From the NCBI GenBank assembly GCA_018649725.1, contig JABIHH010000036.1, positions 1-47,861 of the forward strand: a DNA stretch of 47,861 nt, written 5' to 3'. The translations under genes and the position numbers were made by a program. This DNA is from Rhodospirillaceae bacterium. GTDB lineage: Bacteria > Pseudomonadota > Alphaproteobacteria > Rhodospirillales > UBA2165. The notes under the pieces were generated by a model, which was not told the origin of the DNA, did not search any database, and saw only the letters and a program-made list of their open reading frames with translations. The first letter of the stretch is position 1; each line of letters begins with the position of its first letter. This document shows positions 33,927 through 44,610 of this stretch, in pieces.

Positions 33927-35435
33927 CTACACCCCTAAAAACGGCCAATAGATAAAGGCTGCGACGAGCATAATAATTGTTGATACAACAGCCATTTTCC
34001 AACCCACGGCCAAAAAATCTGTCGTTTTAAGATAACCGGAAGCGTAGACGATCGTACAAGCTGGCGTGCCAACCACCGTCAAATAGGCAAATGCCGAAGA
34101 AATTGCGGTGATGAAGCCGATAATGATTGGGCTTTCCTGCGCTACGACAGCCATCTTTAGAACCACCGGACCCAGCACGGCGACCGCCGCACCATTGGAC
34201 ATCATATTGGTTACAGCCGTGGTCAACACAGAGACCGCAGCCCATAGACCAAATCCTTCATCGGCCCCAATCGGCGCCAGCATTGCCAAGAAATTTTCAG
34301 CCACCCATCGAGCCCCGCCAGTATCCTTCATTTCGATACCCAGCGAAATTGCCGCACCATAAAGCAGCACAACACCCCAGTTAACGCCGGAGTTAATGTC
34401 TTCCCAGCGAACCAGCCCAGCAACCAAAAATGCTGTTGCCCCGAGGATTGCAATTGTTCCCATGCCAACTGTATCTGAGACAAAAATCCAGCCAATTAAA
34501 ACCAGCAGGAACAAGATAATAGAGACCCAATCCGTCGCCTTCATCGGGCCTTCGTTTTCGACCTGGGCTCTAAGTTTAACCACAGCGCGGGACAAATCAC
34601 GATACTCAGGCTTGAAAGTAAAAAACAAAATCAGCGTCACGAAAGGCAACTGGATCAAGAACATCGGATAGGCAAACATCATCCAACGGACGTAATCGAT
34701 AATGAAACGCTGCGTTTCAGGATTGGTGGGGTCATAAAAGAACTCCCGCCAATAGCCAATCATGATCGCATTTCGGGCGCCACCTGAGGGCGTACCAATT
34801 CCGGCGACCGAGCAGCCATAGGCGATGGAGAACAAAAGCACGGCGGCCAAGTTGCGCACTTTCTTTGGATCATCGGAGGTCAGGGTAACCAGCGTAATAC
34901 CAACCGGCAGCATCATGGCTGCCACGGTATGCTCGCCAATAAAAGAAGCCAGCAAACCTGAGACAACAGAGATGCCAAAACAAATATTTGAAGTTTTAGT
35001 CCCGGTAATGCGGACAATAATCCAGGCAATCCGTTTATCTAGTTTTTGCTTCACCACCGCAACGGCAAGCATGAGGGAACCCAAAATAAATAAGACAGAA
35101 TCGTTCCACAGCGTCTTGGCGACATCAGACGATGAGCTGCCCAGCAAAAACACTTGCCCCAATATAATAAGCAACGCCACCGCCGGAAGCGGAATAGGTT
35201 CTGTCACAAACAAAATAGTCGCCACCAGCGACATGGTAAGGACGATCATCCCTTCGCGGCTTAACCCTTCAGGGTTCGGTAGGTTTAGCATGATCGCGCC
35301 AACAATCATGGCAATGAAAAACCATTTCTTCTCCCACATATAGTGGATAGAGAAATCGGATATCAGCTTTTTGAGTTTCGCTCCAAAGCCATCACGATCT
35401 TGGCGAGAGCGTCTATCGGGTACTGTTAAATTCAT
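33927..35435 (-). CDS. SLC13/DASS-family sodium-dependent anion permease
   Basis: The 502-residue protein has about 12 hydrophobic segments. It starts with a cytoplasmic basic tail, then WFFIAMIVGAIMLNLP. The two re-entrant hairpin regions of the DASS family are visible as GIGTPSGGARNAIMIG and TNMMSNGAAVAVLGP. These sit where SLC13 transporters bind Na+ and carboxylate. The anion may be a C4-dicarboxylate, sulfate or similar; I cannot decide. The first motif (SGGAR in place of the common IGTPPN) deviates from succinate carriers. A USP gene follows. Confidence 0.88.
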   Translation of the reverse strand: MNLTVPDRRSRQDRDGFGAKLKKLISDFSIHYMWEKKWFFIAMIVGAIMLNLPNPEGLSREGMIVLTMSLVATILFVTEPIPLPAVALLIILGQVFLLGSSSSDVAKTLWNDSVLFILGSLMLAVAVVKQKLDKRIAWIIVRITGTKTSNICFGISVVSGLLASFIGEHTVAAMMLPVGITLVTLTSDDPKKVRNLAAVLLFSIAYGCSVAGIGTPSGGARNAIMIGYWREFFYDPTNPETQRFIIDYVRWMMFAYPMFLIQLPFVTLILFFTFKPEYRDLSRAVVKLRAQVENEGPMKATDWVSIILFLLVLIGWIFVSDTVGMGTIAILGATAFLVAGLVRWEDINSGVNWGVVLLYGAAISLGIEMKDTGGARWVAENFLAMLAPIGADEGFGLWAAVSVLTTAVTNMMSNGAAVAVLGPVVLKMAVVAQESPIIIGFITAISSAFAYLTVVGTPACTIVYASGYLKTTDFLAVGWKMAVVSTIIMLVAAFIYWPFLGV

Positions 35436-35528
35436 AAAATTTTACCTGCCCGCTAAGCATAGGCTTTTACTAACAATATTTGTAAAAACCACTGATCTAT
35501 TCATGTTAATCTCAATAACTTAACTGCC

Positions 35529-36194
35529 TTAAGTTGCCTTCCCGGCGGCATCCCGCAAAGCGCCAATTGTTGCGACGTAGTCGTCACCGCTGAAGATAGC
35601 ACTGCCGGCGACAAATGCATCAGCACCCGCTTGAACGGCATCAGCAATATTGCTCGGTTTAATGCCACCATCAACCATCAGTTCAATCGATCGATCGCCA
35701 ATCATGTCCCGAATACGGCTGATCTTGCCAAGCTGTGATGGAATAAAAGATTGCCCACCAAATCCCGGATTTACCGACATAACCAATATAAGATCGATAT
35801 CATCCATCACATTTTCAAGCACGTTCTCAGGTGTTGAGGGATTTAAGGAGACCCCGGCTTTTTTGCCAAGATCACGAATAATCTGAATGCTGCGATGGAG
35901 ATGTGTATCTGCTTCGGCATGGACAGTAATAATGTCCGCCCCCGCCCTGGCATAATCTGCAAGATAGGGTGCCGCCGGATTAATCATCAAGTGAACATCG
36001 AAAGGCTTATCGGTATAAGAGCGAATGGCCTCAATCACCGGTGGGCCAAAAGTCAGATTGGGCACAAAGTGGCCATCCATCACATCGATATGAATGTAGT
36101 CAGCCCCCGCTTCATCAACGGCTTTGACCTCTTCGCCCAGTCGCGCGAAGTCAGCAGATAGTATCGATGGTGCTATTTTGACTTCCCGGCTCAT
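35529..36194 (-). CDS. rpe: Ribulose-phosphate 3-epimerase
   Basis: The 221-residue TIM barrel begins [20 protein letters not shown] and contains the two metal-site motifs [17 protein letters not shown] and [18 protein letters not shown] and [11 protein letters not shown] complete the active site. It interconverts D-ribulose 5-phosphate and D-xylulose 5-phosphate in the pentose-phosphate or Calvin pathway. It is the last gene of a tkt-fba-rpe operon (14-nt gap to fba), with a GAGAGAG ribosome site. Confidence 0.96.
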   Translation of the reverse strand: MSREVKIAPSILSADFARLGEEVKAVDEAGADYIHIDVMDGHFVPNLTFGPPVIEAIRSYTDKPFDVHLMINPAAPYLADYARAGADIITVHAEADTHLHRSIQIIRDLGKKAGVSLNPSTPENVLENVMDDIDLILVMSVNPGFGGQSFIPSQLGKISRIRDMIGDRSIELMVDGGIKPSNIADAVQAGADAFVAGSAIFSGDDYVATIGALRDAAGKAT

Positions 36195-36208
36195 GTTTTC
36201 TGCTCTCT

Positions 36209-37273
36209 CTACTTAACGGTTGGATCCAGCTCGCCGGATTTATAACGTGCTGACATATCCGCCAACGAAATTGCCTTAATCTTTCCAGCATTTCCGGCCG
36301 TACCAAATTGCTCATAGCGGTCAACGCACACGTCGGTCATCGCTGCCATAGCCGGCTTGTTGAAAGCACGAGGGTCAAACTCAGCACCCTTCTCGGCAGC
36401 AATTCTCCGATATTGGCCGGTGATTGCCATACGGTTATCGGTATCAATATTAACTTTGCGCACGCCATGCTTGATGCCCTGCACGACTTCTTCGACTGGC
36501 ACACCATAGGTCTGCGGCATGTCACCGCCATATTCGTTGATAATGTCTTGCAGATCCTGCGGCACAGCGCTGGAGCCATGCATCACCAAATGAGTGTTGG
36601 GCAGACGGGCGTGAATTTTTTGCACGACATCCATCGCCAAAATATCGCCGGTCGGCTTGCGGGTGAATTTATAAGCGCCATGCGACGTTCCAATTGCGAC
36701 TGCCAGAGCATCAACCTTGGTCTTATTGACAAAATCAGCTGCCTCATCAGGGTCTGTCACCAACATATCCATGTCGAGCTTGCCTTCAAAACCGTGGCCG
36801 TCTTCTTTCTCACCTTCACCGGTTTCCAACGAGCCCAAGCAGCCGAGCTCGCCCTCAACAGAAACACCGATGACATGAGCTGAATCAACAACGGCTTTGG
36901 TAATATCGACGTTGTAGTCATATGAAGCTGGCGTTTTAGCATCATCTTCGAGCGAGCCATCCATCATCACCGATGAAAAATTATTGTCCATCGCCGATTG
37001 GCAAGTCTCTAAATTATTACCGTGATCAAGATGCATGCAAACTGGAATGTTGGGGTACATCTCAACGGCTGCTTCGATAAGGTGGCGCAACACAATGTCA
37101 TTGGCGTAAGCTCTCGCACCGCGGCTGGCTTGCAGGATGACCGGAGAATCCGTCTTATCCGCGGCAACCATAATTGCCAACATCTGCTCCATATTGTTGA
37201 TGTTAAAAGCTGGAACACCGTATTCATTTTCAGCAGCGTGATCTAAGAGCTGCCGCATCGAAACTAAAGCCAT
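36209..37273 (-). CDS. fba: Class II fructose-bisphosphate aldolase, Calvin-cycle subtype
   Basis: The 354-residue Zn-dependent aldolase shows [14 protein letters not shown] near the start, [13 protein letters not shown] with a Zn ligand, [34 protein letters not shown] and KVNIDTDNR. The length and motifs fit the 'class II, Calvin cycle subtype' that is common in alphaproteobacteria even without CO2 fixation. It condenses or cleaves fructose-1,6-bisphosphate (and sedoheptulose bisphosphate). It lies between tkt and rpe with gaps of 13 and 14 nt, so translation is tightly grouped. Confidence 0.96.
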   Translation of the reverse strand: MALVSMRQLLDHAAENEYGVPAFNINNMEQMLAIMVAADKTDSPVILQASRGARAYANDIVLRHLIEAAVEMYPNIPVCMHLDHGNNLETCQSAMDNNFSSVMMDGSLEDDAKTPASYDYNVDITKAVVDSAHVIGVSVEGELGCLGSLETGEGEKEDGHGFEGKLDMDMLVTDPDEAADFVNKTKVDALAVAIGTSHGAYKFTRKPTGDILAMDVVQKIHARLPNTHLVMHGSSAVPQDLQDIINEYGGDMPQTYGVPVEEVVQGIKHGVRKVNIDTDNRMAITGQYRRIAAEKGAEFDPRAFNKPAMAAMTDVCVDRYEQFGTAGNAGKIKAISLADMSARYKSGELDPTVK

Positions 37274-37286
37274 CGTCTTTTATCCT

Positions 37287-39302
37287 TTAAAGTCTTTCTT
37301 TTACAGCCGCGACAACCGCATCAGCCGTAATGCCAAAATGTTTGTAAAGCTCAGAGGCTGGTGCCGATGCACCGAAGCTCGACATGCCTATAAAGCCGCC
37401 TTCTGAGCCGATATATTTATCCCAGCCCATCTGAACCGCAGCTTCAATAGCCACGCGAACGCCAGATCCAAGAACCGCATCGCGGTAAGATTGATCTTGC
37501 GCATCAAATAAATTCCACGCCGGCATAGAGACCACTGCGGTTGGCACACCATCGGCTTGCAGCGCCTCACGAGCCGACATTGCGATCTCAACTTCAGAGC
37601 CGGTTGCCAAGATCGTTGCTTGTCGCTCGCCCTCACTATCGGCCAATACATAACCGCCTTTAGCCGAGAGATTTTCATCCGTGTGATCGGTCCGAACCGT
37701 CGCCAAACCTTGGCGGGTCAGAACCATCGCCGAAGGTGTCGATGCACTTTCCATGGCGACCTGCCAGCACTCCGCCGTTTCAATCGCATCGGCTGGACGG
37801 AAGACATTTAAATTTGGCACGGCCCGCAGTGACGCCACGGTCTCAACCGGCTGATGGGTTGGACCATCTTCACCGAGGCCGATGGAATCATGGGTCAGCA
37901 CATAAACAACGCGCAGCCCCATCAGAGCTGACAACCGAAGAGCACCCCGCAAGTAATCGGCAAAAACCAAAAACGTGCCGCCGTAAGGAATGGCCCCACC
38001 ATGCAAGGCGAGACCGTTCATCACTGCGCCCATTCCAAACTCGCGCACACCATAATGGATGTAATTGCCGCCATAATTAGACGCATCTAGCGGCGTTGCT
38101 TCTTTAATCTTGGTATTAACTGAACCGGTTAGATCCGCAGAGCCGCCAATGATCTCAGGGATCGCGGCATTAAGTACTTCGAGCGCTGCCCCCGATGCCT
38201 GTCGGGTGGCCAGTTTGGGTGCTTCCTCAGAAAGGCTTTTCTTATGCGCATTGACCGCTTCGCCAAACCCGGCCGGTAGATCACCAGCATTCGCAATTTC
38301 GAATGCGGCTTTTTGCGCATCATCGTTTAATCGTGTTTCCCAAGCTTCGCGCTCGCTTACACCCTGTGCGCCTATGGCGCGCCAGCTATCAGCAACATCT
38401 TCTGGAATTTCAAACGGCGCATGGGGCCAGCCCATTTTCTCACGCGCTGCGGCAAGTTCGTCATCACCAAGGGGCGCACCGTGGGTGCTGGAAGTTCCCT
38501 CTTTATTAGGTGCGCCTTTGCCGATCACGGTCTTGCACGCGATCATCGAAGGTGTCGGCGTTTTCTGAGCTGCTTCAATTGCAGCTGCAACAGCTTCTGG
38601 ATCATGACCATCAACCGCGGCAACATCCCAGCCGGAAGCTTGGAAGCGTGCCAGTTGATCATCCGAGACAGCCATATTTGTGTTGCCATCAATGCAGATT
38701 TCATTGTCATCAAACAGCACTATAAGTTTGGCGAGCTTAAGATGCCCGGCCATCGAAATTGCTTCGTGACTGACGCCCTCCATCAGGCAGCCATCACCAG
38801 CAATTGCATAAGTATGGTGATCAACCAGATCATCGCCAAAACGAGCATTCATCATGCGTTCGCCAAGCGCCATTCCAACTGCCATCGTCAAGCCTTGGCC
38901 AAGTGGGCCGGTCGTGCATTCAATTCCGTCCGCTTCACCATATTCTGGATGTCCGGCAGTCTTCGAGCCAAGCTGGCGAAAGTTTTTTAACTCCTCCATC
39001 GGCATATCGGCATAGCCAGTTAAATGCAGCAGCGAATAGAGCAACATCGAGCCATGACCCGCTGACAAAATAAAACGATCTCGGTCCGCCCATTTAGGAG
39101 CGGAGGCATCGAATTTCAGGAACCTGCTGAACAACACGGTCGCAACATCTGCCATGCCCATCGGCATACCGGGGTGGCCACTATTGGCACACTGAACACC
39201 ATCCGCCGATAAAAAGCGAATTGCATTAGCCATGTCCTGATGTGATGCGGTCGAGGTGGAAGATGAGGTACTAGAAGATTCAGAAACTTGATCTGGCGAC
39301 AT
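37287..39302 (-). CDS. tkt: Transketolase
   Basis: The 671-residue thiamine-diphosphate enzyme is of full length. Motifs are [48 protein letters not shown], the ThDP-binding [15 protein letters not shown], and the pyrimidine-domain motif [18 protein letters not shown]. It transfers two-carbon ketol units in the non-oxidative pentose-phosphate pathway. A serine/threonine-rich N-terminal tail precedes the conserved region. It is the first gene of tkt-fba-rpe, with GTAGGAGCAC upstream of the ATG. Confidence 0.97.
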   Translation of the reverse strand: MSPDQVSESSSTSSSTSTASHQDMANAIRFLSADGVQCANSGHPGMPMGMADVATVLFSRFLKFDASAPKWADRDRFILSAGHGSMLLYSLLHLTGYADMPMEELKNFRQLGSKTAGHPEYGEADGIECTTGPLGQGLTMAVGMALGERMMNARFGDDLVDHHTYAIAGDGCLMEGVSHEAISMAGHLKLAKLIVLFDDNEICIDGNTNMAVSDDQLARFQASGWDVAAVDGHDPEAVAAAIEAAQKTPTPSMIACKTVIGKGAPNKEGTSSTHGAPLGDDELAAAREKMGWPHAPFEIPEDVADSWRAIGAQGVSEREAWETRLNDDAQKAAFEIANAGDLPAGFGEAVNAHKKSLSEEAPKLATRQASGAALEVLNAAIPEIIGGSADLTGSVNTKIKEATPLDASNYGGNYIHYGVREFGMGAVMNGLALHGGAIPYGGTFLVFADYLRGALRLSALMGLRVVYVLTHDSIGLGEDGPTHQPVETVASLRAVPNLNVFRPADAIETAECWQVAMESASTPSAMVLTRQGLATVRTDHTDENLSAKGGYVLADSEGERQATILATGSEVEIAMSAREALQADGVPTAVVSMPAWNLFDAQDQSYRDAVLGSGVRVAIEAAVQMGWDKYIGSEGGFIGMSSFGASAPASELYKHFGITADAVVAAVKERL

Positions 39303-39690
39303 TTAGTCCGTGCTCCTACGCGTTGTTAGAGAGCTTGAATTGGCGGAAATTTGAATGCCGCCAAAGAGGGAAATAACCTAGAGAATTGGGCCTTATCTAA
39401 CATGCATGGGAGGCCGCGTCGAATCTCTATTTCTACTCTCTACCTGTGCGCAAGATTTCACTAGAACCCCGCGGAAACATTGCGCTATTTGCATGGGGTA
39501 TACGCCTCTTGATAGCATTTCGCAAGTATATTTTACGATTTACTGAAATAGGCTTGCGATTGATTCGGATTTAACACGATTCCCGCAATCACCTATCACG
39601 TCATCCCGGACTTGATCCGGGATCCAGTCTTCCATACCAACGGCTATATGTAGCCCCTGGATTCCGGATCAAGTCCGGAATGACGGGGAG
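39303..39690. other. Intergenic region of 388 bp between tkt and the RND permease gene
   Basis: The first 300 bp upstream of tkt should contain the tkt-operon promoter; no strong consensus hexamers or riboswitch were recognised. The last 92 bp form a composite inverted palindrome (see 39599-39690), which abuts the stop codon of the permease gene. Confidence 0.55.
39599..39690. repeat. Composite inverted pair of dispersed palindromes
   Basis: The left arm reads CGTCATCCCGGACTTGATCC and continues GGGATCCAG (39599-39627). The right arm reads CTGGATTCCGGATCAAGTCC and continues GGAATGACGGGG (39657-39688). The arms are inverted copies of one another, each with its own internal CCGGA-CTTGA-TCCGG symmetry, and about 29 bp of unique sequence lies between them. 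It ends exactly at the RND permease stop, where it may fold as a 3' hairpin. Confidence 0.8.
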
Positions 39691-42600
39691 TTAAGACCGT
39701 TGTTTTTCCAACAAACCGACCGAGAACGACATGATCGGTGGCACCAGAGCCAAGGTCAAAACGGCTGAGAGTGACAAGCCACCCAGCACCACCGAACCCA
39801 AGCCACGATAAAGCTCAGAGCCCGCACCTGGGAACACCACCAGAGGCAACATGCCGAAAATAGATGTCAGCGTTGACATAAAGATTGGCCGCACTCGGTT
39901 TCGTGTTGCTTCCTGAATAGCATCCCCTGCCGGCATGTTTTCCTCTCGGATATGATAGAGCGTCTGATGAACCAACAGAATCGCATTGTTCACCACGATG
40001 CCAATCAGAATAATAAAGCCCATCATGGTCAACATATCGAGCGACTGATCAACATACATATTCAAGATCGCCAGTCCCATTAGACCACCCGCCGCTGCCA
40101 CCGGCACAGAGAGCATCACAATGAGAGGATAGATAAAGCTCTCAAACAAGATCGCCATAACGAGGTAGACGATAACAATCGACAATAGGATATCGAGCAC
40201 GATCTCATTCCATGTTTCGGCTAGTTTATCAGCACTACCTGATATCCGAATACGCACCCCTTCCGGCAAACCTCGTTCAATCATCGGTCCAATAACTTGA
40301 TCGCGGATCATATCAATTGCTTCTTCGAGTGGAATATTGTCGCGCGGACTGACCTGAATACTTACCGTGCGGAAGCGATCTATGCGTCGGATCACGGTCG
40401 GTCCCGTGGTCACTTCTATATCACTGAGACTTTCAATTGGTACGATACGGCCATCGCTTGTCACAATTGGCAGGTCATAAATCAGTTGAGTGTGTTCCTT
40501 TTCAGGCTTTGGCCCCTTCAATGTCAAATCCATGCGTTTGCCTTCATAGGTTACTTCGGCAATGCGGACGCCATCATTGAACGCATCCAAGGTCAGGCCC
40601 AATTCAGAAGCCGTTACACCATTGTCAGCAAGCTTGAGACGGTTTGGCTTAACCTGAATTTCCGGCTCGCCCAATGACAAGGCCGGTAATGGACGGATGC
40701 GATTACCTTGCGGCGGCGGAAACTTGGCCAGTAATCTGAAAAAGACCGTTTGCGCCATGCGATAATTTTGCGGCAAATCAGGCCCTAAAATATCAACGTT
40801 GATCGCCCGCCCGGAACCAATAGAGCGGCCCCACAAGGAGGGTTGAAAGACAAACGCCAGAGCGCCGGGTTCTTCGCGGGCAGGCCCTTGCAGGATTGGA
40901 ATAAGTTCTTGTGCCTTATCGTCATCGATATGCGTGCCAGCAATAAAGGCACGGCCACGCAGGGCAACAACAAAAAACCGGTCAATTTTCTTTTCGAGAT
41001 CTGCGGTGACTTTTTTCACCGAGTCTTCTGCTCGCTGAGATGTATCCGCCCAAAGATGCCGCGTCTTTTCTTGCACGCGGCTCATGATGCGTTCCATCGT
41101 ATCCAAATTATAACCCGCCGGTGGCTGGACAAATCCAATAACGAGATTTCGATTGCCGGTTGGCAGGTAATCGAGTTTTGGCATCGCAATCGCCGCAAAT
41201 AAGCCGGCTGCAGTGGTTATAATGCAGACAACGCCCAGAGCCTGAATTTTGCGGCGCACAACATAGCCTGCGAACCTTAGCCAGAAATTAGTAAAGGCCG
41301 TGGCAAAATTATCAATACCGGGCAGCCTCAGTGAGCTTTCACCAACAAATTTGTCATTTTCAAAAATACGGTTGGATAAAGCCGGAATAAGCGTAACCGA
41401 CACCAACAACGACAAGATCACCGATACCGAAATCGCCACACCAATATCGCGGAACAATTGCCCCGCTTCGAGTTCCATAAATAAGATCGGAATAAACACC
41501 ATCACCGTCGTTAGCGAGGAAACAAGAACCGCAGGCCAAACTTGCGAGGTACCTTTGTAAGCCGCTTCAGCCGAACTCATACCTTGCTGACGCAATCGAA
41601 AGATGTTTTCGAGCACGACAATCGCCGCATCGACCACCATACCAACAGCAAAAGCGATCCCTGCCAAACTAACAACATTGAGAGAGCGCCCAAGGAAGGC
41701 CATGGCAACAAAGGTGCCAATAACTGAAACCGGGATGGCCGCACTGATCACCACGGTCGGTCGCCAAGAGCGCAAGAACAACAACAGAATGATAATCGCC
41801 AAACCGCCACCGAAATAAATATTTTGGATCACCAGATCAATCGATGAATTGATGTAGTCGGTCTCGTCATAGACTTGGCGCATTTTAAGTCCGGCACTGA
41901 GCACAACACCGTCTGCCAACTCGTTGGCAACTTTACGCACTTCTTTCATGGTTACCAGGACATTGGCACCCTGCTCACGGGTCATGTTGAAGCCCATCGC
42001 CGGGCGTCCTCGGAAACGCGCACGGGCAAAAGCTTCTTTATAGGCAAGTTGTACCTGCGCAATATCCGCCACGGTAACCCGACCGAGACCACTTACCTGC
42101 CCATCCGTATTGCTCTCGCTTCGGATCAAAATGCTGCGAATTTCATCAGGCGTGGCGAGTTCGCCATCCGTACGCACAACATAACGGCGTTTGCCTTCAT
42201 TGACATCACCGCCGGTGATCGAGGCATTTTCCGCTCTGAGTTTATTGACGATTTCCGGGATAGTTATGCGATAATGCGCGAGCTTGGCCGGATCGACAAT
42301 CACCTGAATTTCACGCTCATTTTCACCAAACAGATTAACGCCACTAACGCCCGGTATGCTTTCGAAGCGATCTTTAACAACGTCTCGCAAGAAATCGCCG
42401 TAAGTCGTCATCTCTCGATCATTACCATCCAGCCTAGTCAGACTAAACCACGCAATCGCATTGTCTTCAGTTCCAGAAGTACTAATCGATGGCTCATCAG
42501 CTTCGTCAGGATAACCGGTCACACGGTCGAGGCGGTTGGCGGTCAGCAATAAGATGCGATTGAAATCGAGACCTGGAGAAAACTCCAGCGTGACAATGCC

Positions 42601-42864
42601 CTCATTGTGACGTGCCTCGGCGACAATCTGTTTTAAGCCTTCGAGACCTTTAAGCTCTTCTTCTTGTTTGGAGATAATTTCGCGCTCAATCTCGTTGGGT
42701 GAGGCACCGCGCCAACTGGTTTTTATAATAATGACGGGTTGACGTACATCAGGTGCCATCTGGATCGGAATTTTGGTCAGTGACACCCAGCCAAACAGCA
42801 CGATCATTAACACCATGGCAATGACGGCGGTTGGCCTTTGAATAGAGAGCGAGATAATGTTCAT
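39691..42864 (-). CDS. RND-family efflux permease (HAE1/AcrB type)
   Basis: The 1057-residue protein has RND architecture: helix 1 (PTAVIAMVLMIVLFGWVSL), a large periplasmic porter loop, helices 2-6 (IYFGGGLAIIILLLFLRSW to SLLVSVTLIPALS), a second loop and helices 8-12 (to ILVNNAILLVHQ-like and PPIMSFSVG). In helix 4 AFAVGMVVDAAIVVLENI keeps the first aspartate of the AcrB D407-D408 relay pair, with Ala at the second position. It should exchange protons for a hydrophobic or amphiphilic substrate. No outer-membrane factor gene lies nearby. It follows the adaptor gene by 12 nt. Confidence 0.93.
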   Translation of the reverse strand: MNIISLSIQRPTAVIAMVLMIVLFGWVSLTKIPIQMAPDVRQPVIIIKTSWRGASPNEIEREIISKQEEELKGLEGLKQIVAEARHNEGIVTLEFSPGLDFNRILLLTANRLDRVTGYPDEADEPSISTSGTEDNAIAWFSLTRLDGNDREMTTYGDFLRDVVKDRFESIPGVSGVNLFGENEREIQVIVDPAKLAHYRITIPEIVNKLRAENASITGGDVNEGKRRYVVRTDGELATPDEIRSILIRSESNTDGQVSGLGRVTVADIAQVQLAYKEAFARARFRGRPAMGFNMTREQGANVLVTMKEVRKVANELADGVVLSAGLKMRQVYDETDYINSSIDLVIQNIYFGGGLAIIILLLFLRSWRPTVVISAAIPVSVIGTFVAMAFLGRSLNVVSLAGIAFAVGMVVDAAIVVLENIFRLRQQGMSSAEAAYKGTSQVWPAVLVSSLTTVMVFIPILFMELEAGQLFRDIGVAISVSVILSLLVSVTLIPALSNRIFENDKFVGESSLRLPGIDNFATAFTNFWLRFAGYVVRRKIQALGVVCIITTAAGLFAAIAMPKLDYLPTGNRNLVIGFVQPPAGYNLDTMERIMSRVQEKTRHLWADTSQRAEDSVKKVTADLEKKIDRFFVVALRGRAFIAGTHIDDDKAQELIPILQGPAREEPGALAFVFQPSLWGRSIGSGRAINVDILGPDLPQNYRMAQTVFFRLLAKFPPPQGNRIRPLPALSLGEPEIQVKPNRLKLADNGVTASELGLTLDAFNDGVRIAEVTYEGKRMDLTLKGPKPEKEHTQLIYDLPIVTSDGRIVPIESLSDIEVTTGPTVIRRIDRFRTVSIQVSPRDNIPLEEAIDMIRDQVIGPMIERGLPEGVRIRISGSADKLAETWNEIVLDILLSIVIVYLVMAILFESFIYPLIVMLSVPVAAAGGLMGLAILNMYVDQSLDMLTMMGFIILIGIVVNNAILLVHQTLYHIREENMPAGDAIQEATRNRVRPIFMSTLTSIFGMLPLVVFPGAGSELYRGLGSVVLGGLSLSAVLTLALVPPIMSFSVGLLEKQRS

Positions 42865-42876
42865 ATGTCGTGCTCC

Positions 42877-44409
42877 CTATTCGATGATTTTGACGCGGCC
42901 GCCGGCGCCGAGTCGTTCATTGCCGCGGATGACAACTTTTTCACCAGGTTTGAGACCCTTGAGCACCTGAAACTTATTACCAACACCTCGGCCAAGCTGG
43001 ACGTTACGCATCGTCGCACTGGTGCCTTTGACCACAAATACGATATTGCCGTTTGCTCGTTTAAGCACGGCATCCTTATGGACGGTTAAAATTCTGTTAC
43101 CACTGGTCAAGGGCAGTTCGACCGTCACACCTTGATTGGCCGCCATTTTCACGGCATCACCTTCGAATTCGGCAATCAACCGGACCGGACGAGTCCGAGT
43201 TCGAATATTCTCGTTCGGAATAATTGAGCGCACGAGCGCGCGATAAGACTTTCCGTTTTCCACCGTTACTTTTCCAACGGTACCAAGTTTCAGACCAGCA
43301 ATACGAAAGCTTGGCACGTCAACTTCTACCTCGACGTTTTTGTCATTTAACAGCGTCACCACGCGGGCGCCAACATTGACATAGCCACCAACTTCAACAT
43401 GTTTTTCGATAACCATCGCATCATAAGGTGCTTTGATCGACGCATTGGCGATATCAACATCGAGCTTACGAAGCGCCGCGCTAAATTCGGCCAACTGCGC
43501 CCGTCGCTCAACGACTTGTCCTTCCTGATCTTCAAAGCGGGCGCGTGAGAAAGCCGCTGATTTAGAGAGTTTGCCCATCCGCTTCATTTCGCGCTCGGCA
43601 TTTTTGACACTGGCCCGATAGCGCACAACCTGCGCCGCAATGCGCTGCCGTTCAGCCTGCAATCTCTGCTTGGCTAAGATGGCGACAACATCTCCTTTGG
43701 CAACGCGATCACCAACATTCACCGGAATGGATTCAATTGCGCCATTCACCCGAGCCGCCAGAGGACCGCTTTGTAACGCTGCAATACGGCCAATGACGGA
43801 ATATGTTTCAGTCGTTGTCTCAAGGCGCACCTCATCCAATTTGACATTCTGAGGCGGCCGGCCACCAGCGGGGCGCTTGGACTTGCCGGCTTTCTTTTGC
43901 GGCTCTTTCTTAGCTGAATTCGTCGTTGCTTTTTTAGGACAACCGGTACCTTGGAAAAAAGCGGGAATTTCAGCACCGTCTAGCCCACCGTTTTTATCGC
44001 AATCCATATCGTCAAAATTCGCTTCCAGCGGACCGCGTGCTTCATCGCGATCAACCAGACCATTTTTATTGGCATCCAGGCCTTTGGCGCGATCATTGAG
44101 CGGGGGAAATTTGGATTTCGCCGCTGCCGCATTAGGGGCTGGCTTTGGGCAGCCGGTGCCTTGGAAAAAGGCAGGGATTTCAGCGCCGTCGAGGCCGCCG
44201 TTTTTATCGCAATCCATATCGTCAAAGTTGGCAGCGAGTGGTCCCTGGGCCTCATCGCGATCAACCAGACCATTTTTATTAGCATCCATACCTTTGGCCC
44301 GATCATTGAGCGGTACTGTTTGTGCCTGGGTGGTCGATGCCGCAATCAGTGAGAAGCCAACCAATAGAACGAGCGCTGCAGATCGGCGCAATAAAAACTT
44401 TAATTTCAT
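42877..44409 (-). CDS. RND periplasmic adaptor fused to four EF-hand calcium-binding loops
   Basis: From the ATG at 44409 (MKLKFLLRRSAALVLLVGFS) the product has 510 residues: a signal peptide, then a duplicated 57-residue EF-hand module, then a Lys-rich linker, then a standard MFP adaptor. EF loops are DANKNGLVDRDE (42-53, 112-123) and DCDKNGGLDGAE (66-77, 136-147), each with the D/N-x-D/N-x-N-G pattern and final E at position 12. The adaptor part shows barrel and lipoyl half-motifs (GRIAALQSGPLAARVNGAIE, VGDRVAKGDVVAIL), a coiled-coil hairpin and YDAMVIEKHVEVGGYVNVG. An adaptor normally joins RND permease and outer-membrane channel; the EF-hand addition is unusual. The RBS is AGGG. Confidence 0.88.
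   Translation of the reverse strand: MKLKFLLRRSAALVLLVGFSLIAASTTQAQTVPLNDRAKGMDANKNGLVDRDEAQGPLAANFDDMDCDKNGGLDGAEIPAFFQGTGCPKPAPNAAAAKSKFPPLNDRAKGLDANKNGLVDRDEARGPLEANFDDMDCDKNGGLDGAEIPAFFQGTGCPKKATTNSAKKEPQKKAGKSKRPAGGRPPQNVKLDEVRLETTTETYSVIGRIAALQSGPLAARVNGAIESIPVNVGDRVAKGDVVAILAKQRLQAERQRIAAQVVRYRASVKNAEREMKRMGKLSKSAAFSRARFEDQEGQVVERRAQLAEFSAALRKLDVDIANASIKAPYDAMVIEKHVEVGGYVNVGARVVTLLNDKNVEVEVDVPSFRIAGLKLGTVGKVTVENGKSYRALVRSIIPNENIRTRTRPVRLIAEFEGDAVKMAANQGVTVELPLTSGNRILTVHKDAVLKRANGNIVFVVKGTSATMRNVQLGRGVGNKFQVLKGLKPGEKVVIRGNERLGAGGRVKIIE
43933..44313 (-). repeat. Tandem 171-bp coding repeat, EF-hand modules
   Basis: Two copies (44143-44313 and 43933-44103) start 210 bp apart. Each encodes PLNDRAKG[ML]DANKNGL through GTGCPK, 57 residues, differing at three positions (M/L, Q/R and A/E). 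Many differences at third codon positions are visible, so protein identity exceeds DNA identity, suggesting selection to keep the module. Confidence 0.9.
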
Positions 44410-44610
44410 AACAAACCCTATTTTTGTCACGCCCCGAAACGGCGCTTTATAAATATCATCCGAAATAATGCATTCTAATACGTCACAAATAATGAAAAGA
44501 AAATCATATTCGGCACAACTTGAGCCATTCTAAAGGGCGGTAGATTTCCCTCGACGGCCCGGTAATCAGGCTGTTAGGCTGACACCAGAAAAAAAACATG
44601 GAGGATTATA

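Noticed and set aside
35529..39302. Complete Calvin cycle operon
   Set aside because: Rubisco, phosphoribulokinase and CbbR are not in the window; the three enzymes also serve the pentose-phosphate pathway.
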